From Nocardia salmonicida NBRC 13393 (GTDB taxonomy: Bacteria; Actinomycetota; Actinomycetes; Mycobacteriales; Mycobacteriaceae): a stretch of DNA of 64,000 nucleotides. Under the pieces are notes generated by a model that was not told the DNA's origin, searched no databases, and saw only the letters and a program-made list of their open reading frames with translations. The stretch covers positions 62,001 through 126,000 of the forward strand of contig NZ_BDBR01000024.1 of the NCBI RefSeq assembly GCF_001613085.1. Reading direction: 5' to 3'. Positions 51,624-58,772 of the stretch are shown piece by piece. How positions within the stretch are numbered: the stretch's first letter is position 1; each line of letters begins with the position of its first letter. Position numbers and translations under genes: made by a program.

Positions 51624-52598
51624 GTGACTGAGCGGCTCGTGGTGATCGTGTTGTTCGATCGGGTGGATCTGCTGGATGTCACAGGCCCGCCGGAGGCGTT
51701 CTCGCTGCTGCAGCGGGAGATGGACGAGCCGACGGGGTATCGGGTGGTGTTGGCCGCCGAGTCGATGGAGGCGGTGACCACCTCGGCGGGGGTGCGGATT
51801 CTGCCGGATGTGACGTTCTCCGAGTTGGGGCGGGTGGACACGGTGGTGGTGCCGGGGGCGGTGGAGACGGACAGTCGCCGGCGGGTCAGCGCGGTGGTCG
51901 ATCCGGGGGTAGTCGCGGCGGTGGCGCGGTTGGCCGAGGGGGCTCGGCGGGTGGCTTCGGTGTGTGTCGGTGCGCATATTCTGGCGGCCGCGGGGCTGCT
52001 CGATGGGAAGCGGGCGACCACGCATTGGTCGACGGCGCAGCAGTTGGCCGCCGAGCATCCGGAGGTCATCGTCGATGCGGATCCGATCTACATTCGCGAC
52101 GAAAACATCTGGACGGGTGCGGGACTCACCGCTTGCCTGGATCTCACGCTGGCCTTGGTGGCCGATGATTTCGGAGACGAATTGGCGTTGCGGGTAGCTC
52201 GCCAGCTGGTGATGTATCTGAAACGACCGAGTGGGCAAAGTCAGTTCAGTGTGTCGCTCGAGCCGGTGTCGACCACTCGGCGGATCGAGGATCTGCGGCA
52301 CTACATCGCGCGCAATATCGCGAATTCGCTCACGGTGACCGACCTCGCCGAGCAGGTCCATGTCAGTGAGCGCCAGCTCACGCGGATCTTTCGCACCGAA
52401 CTCAGGATGACGCCCGCGGCCTATATCGAGTCGGCGCGGGTGGAGGTGGCGCGGCATCGGCTCGAGACGAGCGACGAAACGCTCCAACGGATCGCTGCCA
52501 CTTGCGGTTTCAACACCATCGATACGCTCGCGCGTGCCTTCCGCCGCCAGCTCGATACGACCCCCAACGAGTACCGCCGCCGATTTCGTATCGGGTGA
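51624..52598 (+). CDS. GlxA-family (DJ-1/PfpI + AraC HTH) transcriptional regulator
   Basis: GTG 51624 (VTERLVVIVLF) gives 324 residues. The first ~185 are a DJ-1/PfpI-like domain (LFDRVDLLDVTGPPEAFSLL; VASVCVGAHILAAAGLLDGKRATTHW with the nucleophile-elbow Cys). The last ~110 are an AraC-type double HTH (SLTVTDLAEQVHVSERQLTRIF and TLQRIAATCGFNTIDTLARAFRRQ). Regulators of this type usually activate adjacent catabolic genes. The divergent isochorismatase-like gene is the likely target. Confidence 0.92.
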   Translation: MTERLVVIVLFDRVDLLDVTGPPEAFSLLQREMDEPTGYRVVLAAESMEAVTTSAGVRILPDVTFSELGRVDTVVVPGAVETDSRRRVSAVVDPGVVAAVARLAEGARRVASVCVGAHILAAAGLLDGKRATTHWSTAQQLAAEHPEVIVDADPIYIRDENIWTGAGLTACLDLTLALVADDFGDELALRVARQLVMYLKRPSGQSQFSVSLEPVSTTRRIEDLRHYIARNIANSLTVTDLAEQVHVSERQLTRIFRTELRMTPAAYIESARVEVARHRLETSDETLQRIAATCGFNTIDTLARAFRRQLDTTPNEYRRRFRIG

Positions 52599-52865
52599 CT
52601 CACTATGATGTCGATCAGGACATTGTCGGTGATGGTATGAGCAGTAAGAGGTTTCGGGAATGGGTATTGCGGAGGAATGGCCGACCGGGTCGGCTACGAC
52701 GATGTTGTGGGGAATGACCGGGCTGTTGCAGTTGTTGGTGAGTGGCTCGGCGGCCTAGAACTTGTCTTGCGCCCTTTCAGTGGTCTGCCATCGAGGGTTC
52801 TTTCGCTGTTGAACATCTTGTGCGGCGGAAAATCCGTGGCAAATCTGAACAATGAAGGGTTCACA

Positions 52866-53036
52866 ATGAGCAAGATTCGTGTCTTCGGTGTGGCTATGGC
52901 TGCGGCGGCGAGCATCGCCGTGCTCGGTGCGGGTGCGGCGTCGGCGGAAGAGCCTGGCCCCAGCACCGGGTCGTCGGAGCAGCTGGCCGCGATCCTGGCC
53001 TCGCTGACCTCGGGGTCGGGCGAGGAAGCCGAGTAA
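52866..53036 (+). CDS. Small secreted peptide precursor, 56 aa
   Basis: ATG 52866 begins MSKIRVFGVAMAAAASIAVL, a typical signal peptide with cleavage about ASA-EEP (residue 27/28). The mature ~29 residues are acidic: EEPGPSTGSSEQ, a short amphipathic stretch LAAILASLTSGSG and EEAE. A GAAGG purine run lies about 8 bases upstream. No family recognised. It converges on the XRE regulator gene 54 bp away. The preceding 267 bp hold no clear gene. Confidence 0.7.
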   Translation: MSKIRVFGVAMAAAASIAVLGAGAASAEEPGPSTGSSEQLAAILASLTSGSGEEAE

Positions 53037-53090
53037 CTCCGGAAGAATCGCGGGCCTCCGTTGTCGCGGCGACGGGGGCTTCGCTGTGGG

Positions 53091-53804
53091 TCATCGAACG
53101 GGGATCAGGCGGTACAGCCACCACGGGCGGCTGGGGAACGCGGGGTCGTAGACGCGCAGCATCATGCGTCGCTCCAGACCGGTGCTGCGTTCGCGCAGGC
53201 GCAGGTGGCGCCGCGCGATGTCCTGCGGGCGAACTTCGCTGGTCCACACCGGGTCCCAGTCGGGAGAGTCGCTGCACGCCGCGGTGATGGCGGTGATGCG
53301 CTGGGTGGGGGCGAGCGGGGCGAGCATGCGGAAGGCGTGGACCAGGAGCTGGGCCTCGGTGGTCCAGTCGAGATAGACCTTCTTCGCCACGGGGTTGAGG
53401 AACATCCACTCGAGCATGTTCACGCCGGCGCCGAGGCCGGGGAAAAGGCGCTGGTAGTCGGAGTTCGCGGCGAGCATGTCCATGGTGGGGAAGCGGGCGA
53501 AGCAGGCGGGGTGGGTGAGGCTGGCCAGGTCGGCGAGGTCTTCGGCCGAGGGGGTCGTGGGTGCGGTGCCGGATTCGATGGCGGGCAGGCCGCGGACCAG
53601 AATGTGTTTGCGGTACCACTGGGGCACGTCGAGGCTGTCGAAAAGTCGTTGCAGCATCGCGGGATTGGGGACGAGGGCCCCGGATTCGATCTGGCTGATG
53701 AGAAGTGGCGCGAGCTGTGTGCGGGTGGCGAGTTCGCCCCGCGCAAGCCCCGCGGCCAGTCGTCGCTCGCGCAGATACACACTGAGCGCAGTGCTTTCGG
53801 CCAT
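53091..53804 (-). CDS. XRE-family regulator with MmyB/MltR-like ligand domain
   Basis: This 237-residue protein has an N-terminal Xre helix-turn-helix (residues 8-60; YLRERRLAAGLARGELATRT, LISQIESGALVPNP) and a C-terminal domain with RFPTMDMLAANSDYQRLFPG, NMLEWMFLNPVAKKVYLDW and DPAFPSRPWWLYRLIPV, the pattern of the MmyB-like ligand-binding domain (MltR_LBD), which in a structural study was seen with a fatty acid bound, as I recall. It faces a 19-codon reading frame 227 bp away and lies near fadE5, so a lipid-sensing role is plausible. Confidence 0.88.
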   Translation of the reverse strand: MAESTALSVYLRERRLAAGLARGELATRTQLAPLLISQIESGALVPNPAMLQRLFDSLDVPQWYRKHILVRGLPAIESGTAPTTPSAEDLADLASLTHPACFARFPTMDMLAANSDYQRLFPGLGAGVNMLEWMFLNPVAKKVYLDWTTEAQLLVHAFRMLAPLAPTQRITAITAACSDSPDWDPVWTSEVRPQDIARRHLRLRERSTGLERRMMLRVYDPAFPSRPWWLYRLIPVR

Positions 53805-53986
53805 CCCAACCCCCGAGCCTCACCCCGACCGACGGTAGATCCCAGAGTACGCCGGGTGGGTAGCCGGACGGCGGGGAACCGCGACCGCCGAGGCCGTCAG
53901 CGGGCTGGTTTCAGGTGCTCACCGCGTCGAAGGAGGACTGAGCGGGCATGTTCGCTCGGCGTTCACCTCGTCAAGGTTGTAGGTAA

Positions 53987-54006
53987 CCATTCCGTGATAG
54001 GAATGG
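53987..54006. promoter_or_regulatory. Inverted repeat before the 19-codon gene
   Basis: CCATTCC (53987-53993) and GGAATGG (54000-54006) are perfect arms around GTGATA, ending 25 bp before the ATG at 54032. It may be an operator, perhaps for the divergent XRE regulator, or a leader hairpin. Confidence 0.5.
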
Positions 54007-54031
54007 CCGACCCACTTCGAAGGAGATTTTC

Positions 54032-54091
54032 ATGGATGGCCTGATGTACTTCCTCACGACGCTCGCTGCACTCTCCAGCGGCTCCGCATAG
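54032..54091 (+). CDS. Putative 19-residue peptide gene
   Basis: ATG 54032 is preceded by AAGGAG at the ideal distance (54020-54025). The frame reads MDGLMYFLTTLAALSSGSA and stops with TAG at 54089. A strong terminator starts 15 bp later, so the transcript would be short and carry only this frame. The peptide is hydrophobic with a Ser/Gly end, lacks a signal peptide, and resembles in size class and pattern the N-terminus of the corynebacterial porin PorA (MENVYEFLGNLDVLSGSG, from memory). It could also be a peptide signal or the leader of a small RNA. Expression is unproven. Confidence 0.5.
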   Translation: MDGLMYFLTTLAALSSGSA

Positions 54092-54105
54092 AGGCAGAGA
54101 CAGAA

Positions 54106-54136
54106 AACGGGCCGGAGCTGAATGCTCCGGCCCGTT
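54106..54136. terminator. Bidirectional terminator, 19-codon gene / fadE5
   Basis: AACGGGCCGGAGC (54106-54118) pairs perfectly with 54124-54136 around TGAAT. It lies between convergent units. Confidence 0.9.
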
Positions 54137-54154
54137 CTGCTAACTACCTGCGGA

Positions 54155-55990
54155 TCAGAAGGCGGCTTCGTCCAGGTCCATGATGTCGTTGTCCAGGTTG
54201 GCGAGGATCGCGCGGGTGGCGGTCAGCTCGGGCAGGACGTTGCGGGCGAAGAACTGCGCCGAGGCGACCTTGCCGGTGTAGAAGGCGACGTCGGAGCCGG
54301 TGGCGCCGTTGTCGAGCGCGGCGAGGGCGATCTCGGCCTGGTTCAGCAGCATCCAGCCGATGAACAGGTCGCCGACGGCCATCAGGAAACGCACCGAACC
54401 AAGGCCGACCTTGTACAGCTCGGTCGGCTGCTCCTGGGCGCCCATCAGGTGGCCGGTCAGGGTGGCGGCCATGGTCTGCACGTCCTCGAGCGCGGTGGCG
54501 AGCAGCTTGCGCTCGCCCTTGAGGCGCTCGTTGGCCGAGTCGGACTCCAGGAACTTCTGGATCTGGCCCGCCACGTGGGCCAGGGCCACACCGCGGTCAC
54601 GCGCGATCTTGCGGAAGAAGAAGTCCTGCGCCTGGATGGCGGTGGTGCCCTCGTAGAGGGAGTCGATCTTCGCGTCGCGGATGTACTGCTCGATCGGGTA
54701 GTCCTGCAGGAAGCCCGAGCCTCCGAAGGTCTGCAGCGAATCGGTCAGGTACTGGTAGGCGCGCTCGGAGCCGACACCCTTGACGATCGGGAGCAGCAGG
54801 TCGTTCACGCGGAACGCGACGTCCTTGTCCGCACCCGAGACGACCTCGGCGATTTCCGGGTTCTGGTGCGCGGCGGTGTAGAGGTAGATCGCGCGCAGGC
54901 CCTCGGCGTACGCCTTCTGGGTGGCCAGCGAACGGCGCACGTCCGGGTGGTGGGTGATGGTCACGCGGGGCGCGGCCTTGTCGGTCATCTGGGTCAGGTC
55001 GGCACCCTGGACGCGGGTCTTGGCGTACTCCAGCGCGTTCAGGTAGCCGGTCGACAGGGTCGCGATGGCCTTGGTGCCCACCATCATGCGAGCGTTCTCG
55101 ATGACGTCGAACATCTGCGCGATGCCGTTGTGCACCTCGCCGACGAGCCAGCCCTTGGCCGGAACGCCGTGGCCGCCGAAGGTGACCTCACAGGTGGCCG
55201 AGGCCTTGATGCCCATCTTGTGCTCGACGTTGGTGACGAAGACGCCGTTGCGGTCGCCGTAGGTCTCGGTGTCGAAGTCGAAGTGGGTCTTGGGTACGTA
55301 GAACAGCGACAGGCCCTTGGTGCCCGGTCCGGCGCCCTCGGGACGAGCCAGCACCAGGTGCATGATGTTCTCGAACATGTCGTCGGAGTCACCCGAGGTG
55401 ATGAAGCGCTTGACGCCCTCGATGTGCCAGGTGCCGTCTTCCTGCTTGATCGCCTTGGCGCGGCCCGCGCCGACGTCGGAACCGGCGTCGGGCTCGGTCA
55501 GCACCATGGTGGCGCCCCAGTTGCGGTCGGCGATCTTGGCCGCCCACTTCTTCTGCTCGTCGGTGCCGTTGTTGAAGAACACCTGCGCGAAGCCCGCGCC
55601 CGCCGCGTACATCTGGATGGGCGGGTTGGCGCCGAGCACCATCTCCGACAGCGCCCACGCGACGGCGGACGGGGCGCCGAGGCCACCGAGCTCCTCGTTC
55701 AGCGGGACCTTGGCCCACTCGCCGTCTTCGAGCGCCTTGTAGGACTTCTTGAAGGACTCGGGGATGGCCACGGTGTGGGTGTTCGGGTCGAACACGGGCG
55801 GGTTGCGGTCCGCGTCGGCGAAGGATTCGGCCAGCGGGCCTTCGGCCAGCCGGCGGACCTCGGAGAGCATTTCCTTGACGGTGTCGGTGTCCAGGTCGCC
55901 GAAGGCGCCTGCGTCGAGCACCTTGTCGATGCCGAGGACCTCGAAGAGGTTGAACTCGAGGTCGCGAACGTTTGCCTTGTAGTGGCCCAT
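54155..55990 (-). CDS. fadE5: Acyl-CoA dehydrogenase FadE5
   Basis: ATG 55990 (MGHYKANVRD) gives 611 residues, the same length as Rv0244c. It has the large-type acyl-CoA dehydrogenase layout: N-terminal helical domain, WGATMVLTEPDAGSDVG (FAD/substrate loop), EGVKRFITSGDSDDMFENI, and the C-terminal FGGSGFLQDYPIEQYIRDAKIDSLYEGTTAIQ block, followed by the extra C-terminal helical region of long members. It introduces the 2,3-double bond in fatty acyl-CoA. Two GGGTAA-containing repeats upstream are candidate operator sites. It is the fourth enzyme of a potential fadA2-fabG4-htdX-fadE5 cycle. Confidence 0.95.
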   Translation of the reverse strand: MGHYKANVRDLEFNLFEVLGIDKVLDAGAFGDLDTDTVKEMLSEVRRLAEGPLAESFADADRNPPVFDPNTHTVAIPESFKKSYKALEDGEWAKVPLNEELGGLGAPSAVAWALSEMVLGANPPIQMYAAGAGFAQVFFNNGTDEQKKWAAKIADRNWGATMVLTEPDAGSDVGAGRAKAIKQEDGTWHIEGVKRFITSGDSDDMFENIMHLVLARPEGAGPGTKGLSLFYVPKTHFDFDTETYGDRNGVFVTNVEHKMGIKASATCEVTFGGHGVPAKGWLVGEVHNGIAQMFDVIENARMMVGTKAIATLSTGYLNALEYAKTRVQGADLTQMTDKAAPRVTITHHPDVRRSLATQKAYAEGLRAIYLYTAAHQNPEIAEVVSGADKDVAFRVNDLLLPIVKGVGSERAYQYLTDSLQTFGGSGFLQDYPIEQYIRDAKIDSLYEGTTAIQAQDFFFRKIARDRGVALAHVAGQIQKFLESDSANERLKGERKLLATALEDVQTMAATLTGHLMGAQEQPTELYKVGLGSVRFLMAVGDLFIGWMLLNQAEIALAALDNGATGSDVAFYTGKVASAQFFARNVLPELTATRAILANLDNDIMDLDEAAF

Positions 55991-56074
55991 GTGAGTACTC
56001 ACTCTCCATTGAGTTCTGGTGCGGTCGGTGGTGTGCCGTTCCCGCCCGTCGCCGGTTTTCCGCATGCTACTCGC

Positions 56075-56108
56075 GGGTAACTTATCCACCATATTACCGG
56101 TGGGTAAT
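56075..56108. promoter_or_regulatory. Inverted/direct repeats upstream of fadE5
   Basis: ATTACC-GGTG-GGTAAT (56093-56108) is an inverted repeat with 6-bp arms, and GGGTAA occurs at 56075-56080 and 56102-56107. TAACTTAT at 56078-56085 overlaps the AACTTAC half-site seen at the TetR and fadA2/fabG4 operators, but with one mismatch. Located 85-118 bp before the fadE5 start. Confidence 0.5.
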
Positions 56109-56201
56109 GGTCTCGGCAAAGGGGTAGGCGGCAATGTGATGTGAAAAACACGCGCGGCTGCGGAGGCGTTGCTCGCCGCGACCTCGGGGCTACCGTGAGA
56201 T

Positions 56202-56798
56202 GTGCGCATCGAGACGACTGTGGGACCGGCCGAGATCGAGCTCGACGAGGTGCGTGACCCGGCGTTCCTGCTGGTGATCACGCATGGGGCCGGTGGCGGC
56301 GTCGATGCCGAAGATATTCTGGCCGTGCGTGATTCGGCCGTCGAAGCGGGCGGGACGGTAGCTCGGGTGGTGCAGCCCTATCGGGTTGCCGGTGGGCGGG
56401 CGCCGGGGAACGCGGACAAGCAGGACCGGGCCTGGCTCGAGATCGTGACGGCGTTGCGGGCGAGATTTCCCGGAGTGCCGGTTGTCCAGGGGGGTCGCAG
56501 CAACGGCGCGCGGGTCGCGTGTCGCACGGCGGTGGACGTCGGGGCGAGGGGCGTCATCGCGCTGTCGTTCCCGTTGCATCCGCCGGGCAAGCCGGAGAAG
56601 AGCAGGCGCGATGAGCTGCTGGCGACCGGAGATATCGAGGTTGTGGTGATCAACGGGGGTAGTGACCCGTTCGGGGTGCCCGACGCCGCAGACGCCGCCG
56701 AAGTGCGGGTGATTCCCAAGCAAGCGCACTCGTTCCGCACCGGATTCGACGTCATCGCCGCGACCGTGGCCCCCTGGTTCGCCCGTTGGGCGCGGTGA
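56202..56798 (+). CDS. Small alpha/beta-hydrolase (KANL3/Tex30-like)
   Basis: GTG 56202 gives 198 residues. LLVITHGAGGGVDAEDI provides the oxyanion region, VVQGGRSNGARVACRTA the nucleophile elbow (GRSNG with Ser), VVINGGSDPFG the Asp and PKQAHSF the His of the triad. This short cytosolic hydrolase group is close to KANL3/Tex30 and dienelactone-hydrolase-like proteins, with unknown substrates. It is convergent with the methyltransferase gene, with adjacent stops. Confidence 0.82.
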   Translation: MRIETTVGPAEIELDEVRDPAFLLVITHGAGGGVDAEDILAVRDSAVEAGGTVARVVQPYRVAGGRAPGNADKQDRAWLEIVTALRARFPGVPVVQGGRSNGARVACRTAVDVGARGVIALSFPLHPPGKPEKSRRDELLATGDIEVVVINGGSDPFGVPDAADAAEVRVIPKQAHSFRTGFDVIAATVAPWFARWAR

Positions 56799-57470
56799 TC
56801 AGTCGGTGGATTCGGGGAGCGGGCGTTCGGCGATGAGCAGGGAATCGATCGCGTCGGGGCCCTCGGTGGGGCGGAAGACCTCATTCGCGAGGGAGATGGT
56901 GATGTCGTCGCGGGCCAGGTCGGCTCTCAGGTCTTCGGGGGAGAAGAGGATCTGCGCTTCCTGGGGGCCGCCGTAGCCGTCGGTGATGTTGCGGGTGGCG
57001 TGACCGAGGACCAGGAGCATGCCGCCGGGGGCGAGCATGTCGGACAGTTGGTGCAGCAGGGTGCGGCGCTCGTCGGCGGGGAGGTGGACGAAGACCATCA
57101 GGATCAGTTCGAAGGGGCCGGTGATGTCGGCGGCTTCGAGGTCGGTGATGTCGGCTGTTTGCCAGTGCACCCGGGAACGGACCGAGCGCGACAGGCGAGC
57201 GGCGACGGTTCTGCCCTTGTCGATCCCCACCTGGGAGAAATCGACGGCGGTCACCTGCCAGCCGTGGGTAGCCAGCCAGAGTGCGTGGCGGCCCTCGCCG
57301 CAGGCCAGGTCGAGAGCCCGCGGGAGCGACGGCGCCACCCCTGATTCGTCGGGGAGCAGGGGGATTCTGCGGTCGAGGCCGTACACATGTTCGACGACGG
57401 TGCTGTTCGGCGGTGCGCCCCAAACCAATTCACTGCGCGCATAACGCGCATCCCAATCCGCCGCTTCCAT
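56799..57470 (-). CDS. Class I SAM-dependent methyltransferase (tellurite/thiopurine type)
   Basis: The 223-residue protein has the start WDARYARSELVWG, motif I ALDLACGEGRHALWLA, VTAVDFSQVGIDKG (motif II) and LILMVFVHLPADERRTLL. The WDxRY...W start is typical of the TehB/thiopurine-methyltransferase-like group that methylates small molecules. The substrate is unknown. It is 28 bp downstream of the DUF4185 gene on the same strand, so cotranscription is possible. Confidence 0.83.
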   Translation of the reverse strand: MEAADWDARYARSELVWGAPPNSTVVEHVYGLDRRIPLLPDESGVAPSLPRALDLACGEGRHALWLATHGWQVTAVDFSQVGIDKGRTVAARLSRSVRSRVHWQTADITDLEAADITGPFELILMVFVHLPADERRTLLHQLSDMLAPGGMLLVLGHATRNITDGYGGPQEAQILFSPEDLRADLARDDITISLANEVFRPTEGPDAIDSLLIAERPLPESTD

Positions 57471-57498
57471 GAGTCGAGTGTAGGACCGGCGGACGCCG

Positions 57499-58605
57499 TC
57501 AGAGGGTGGTGCGCATCAATACGACGTTGTACTGGGTGTGGATGGTCGTCATGAAGTACAGGTCGCGGCCGGTTTGATACGGGAAGATCGACGGGGCGTA
57601 GGCGGTGGGGAGTTCCCGGGCATCGATCAGCACCTCCGGGGCGCTCCACGGGCCCACCGGCGAGGACGCGCGGCGCATCACCACGGAGTTGAACGGGTCG
57701 GTGGTGAGGGAGATGAACTGGCCGAGGTACTCGTTGTACATCACCGAGAGTTCGCCGACGCCGCCCATGATGGGGGCCGCCGCGTTCACGTCGTTCAGCT
57801 TCCACTCGTGGCCGTCCCAGTACTCGTAGGCCGCGAGGTTCTCGATCTGGGCTTCGGGGACGCGGGCGATGAAGGCCTCGCTATTGCGGCCGGCGCGGGT
57901 GCCGTATTCGTAGACGAAGCCGCCGTCCTTCACGAAGCTGTTCATCTGGAAGTTGGCGTTGCCACCCTCGTCGGGACGGCGGGTGTGGCCGAGATCGGCC
58001 CAGGTCTCGCCGTTGTCGGCCGAGGCGGCGAGGCCGGAGAAGCTCGTGGTCCATTCACCGGGGGCGTCCCAGGTCTTCACCGACATCAGCGACATGTACT
58101 GCACGCCGTTGGCCGAGATGCCCGCGGTGGGGATGCGGCTGATCTCGAGGAAGGGGATCTTGGGGCTGGGAATCAGGTCGCGTGCCTGGCCGATGACATC
58201 GCGCACGACACTGTCGAACATGACCCCGTCGGCCGGGTTCTGGTCGTGGCTGCGGACCAGGATGTTGGAGCGCCACGCCCAGGTACTGCCTGCGAGCAGG
58301 TTGGGGAAGCCGATGCCCGCGGTGTCGCCGAAGGCGGTGAGCATCTCGCCGCGCCCGTTGTCCCACATGATGCCGAGGTCGGTGCCGAGAACGTTGTAGT
58401 TCTGGGTGTTGTTGGGGCTGGCCATGCCCGTGACCTGGAAGACCGCCTGGGTGCGTCCGTGCAGGACGGGCAGGCCATGGGTGCCGTTGAGGACGGGAAT
58501 CGGGTTGATGGCGTTCGGGTTCGCCACGACGGGAGGCGCGGCGCTCACCAGCAAGGCCGTAGTACCTGCGAGTGCGGACAGCAGGATGGATCCGGTCTTG
58601 TTCAC
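57499..58605 (-). CDS. Secreted DUF4185 protein, possible endo-D-arabinanase (GH183)
   Basis: The GTG start gives 368 residues with a signal peptide (1-28, ending VVA-NPN). The remainder is a five-bladed-propeller-like DUF4185 domain: VLGTDLGIMWDNGRGEMLTAFGDT, WRSNILVRSHDQNPADGV, and SASADNGETW-like AASADNGETWADLG. As I recall, recent work assigned DUF4185 of mycobacteria to glycoside hydrolase family 183 with endo-D-arabinanase activity on arabinogalactan. If so, it cuts the polymer AftD (same window) helps build. Full length; acidic residues in the loops are conserved-looking but not verified. Confidence 0.82.
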   Translation of the reverse strand: MNKTGSILLSALAGTTALLVSAAPPVVANPNAINPIPVLNGTHGLPVLHGRTQAVFQVTGMASPNNTQNYNVLGTDLGIMWDNGRGEMLTAFGDTAGIGFPNLLAGSTWAWRSNILVRSHDQNPADGVMFDSVVRDVIGQARDLIPSPKIPFLEISRIPTAGISANGVQYMSLMSVKTWDAPGEWTTSFSGLAASADNGETWADLGHTRRPDEGGNANFQMNSFVKDGGFVYEYGTRAGRNSEAFIARVPEAQIENLAAYEYWDGHEWKLNDVNAAAPIMGGVGELSVMYNEYLGQFISLTTDPFNSVVMRRASSPVGPWSAPEVLIDARELPTAYAPSIFPYQTGRDLYFMTTIHTQYNVVLMRTTL

Positions 58606-58772
58606 GGGTGTTCGAGCCTCCGGGTCAGGCCGAAATCCGGGAACGTCGCGGCTTTTCCGTCACGCACCACTCTTCGGCTGGTCAGCGAATCGAAGCGATG
58701 CTAACAGCAGCTAAGAGTGATATGCGGTACATACGTTGGGTAGCCGACATGAATTTGCAGGTGGATTGCTTG

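Noticed and set aside
54122..56080. A 652-codon plus-strand frame opposite fadE5
   Set aside because: fadE5 is full length and recognisable; the opposite frame has shadow-type composition.
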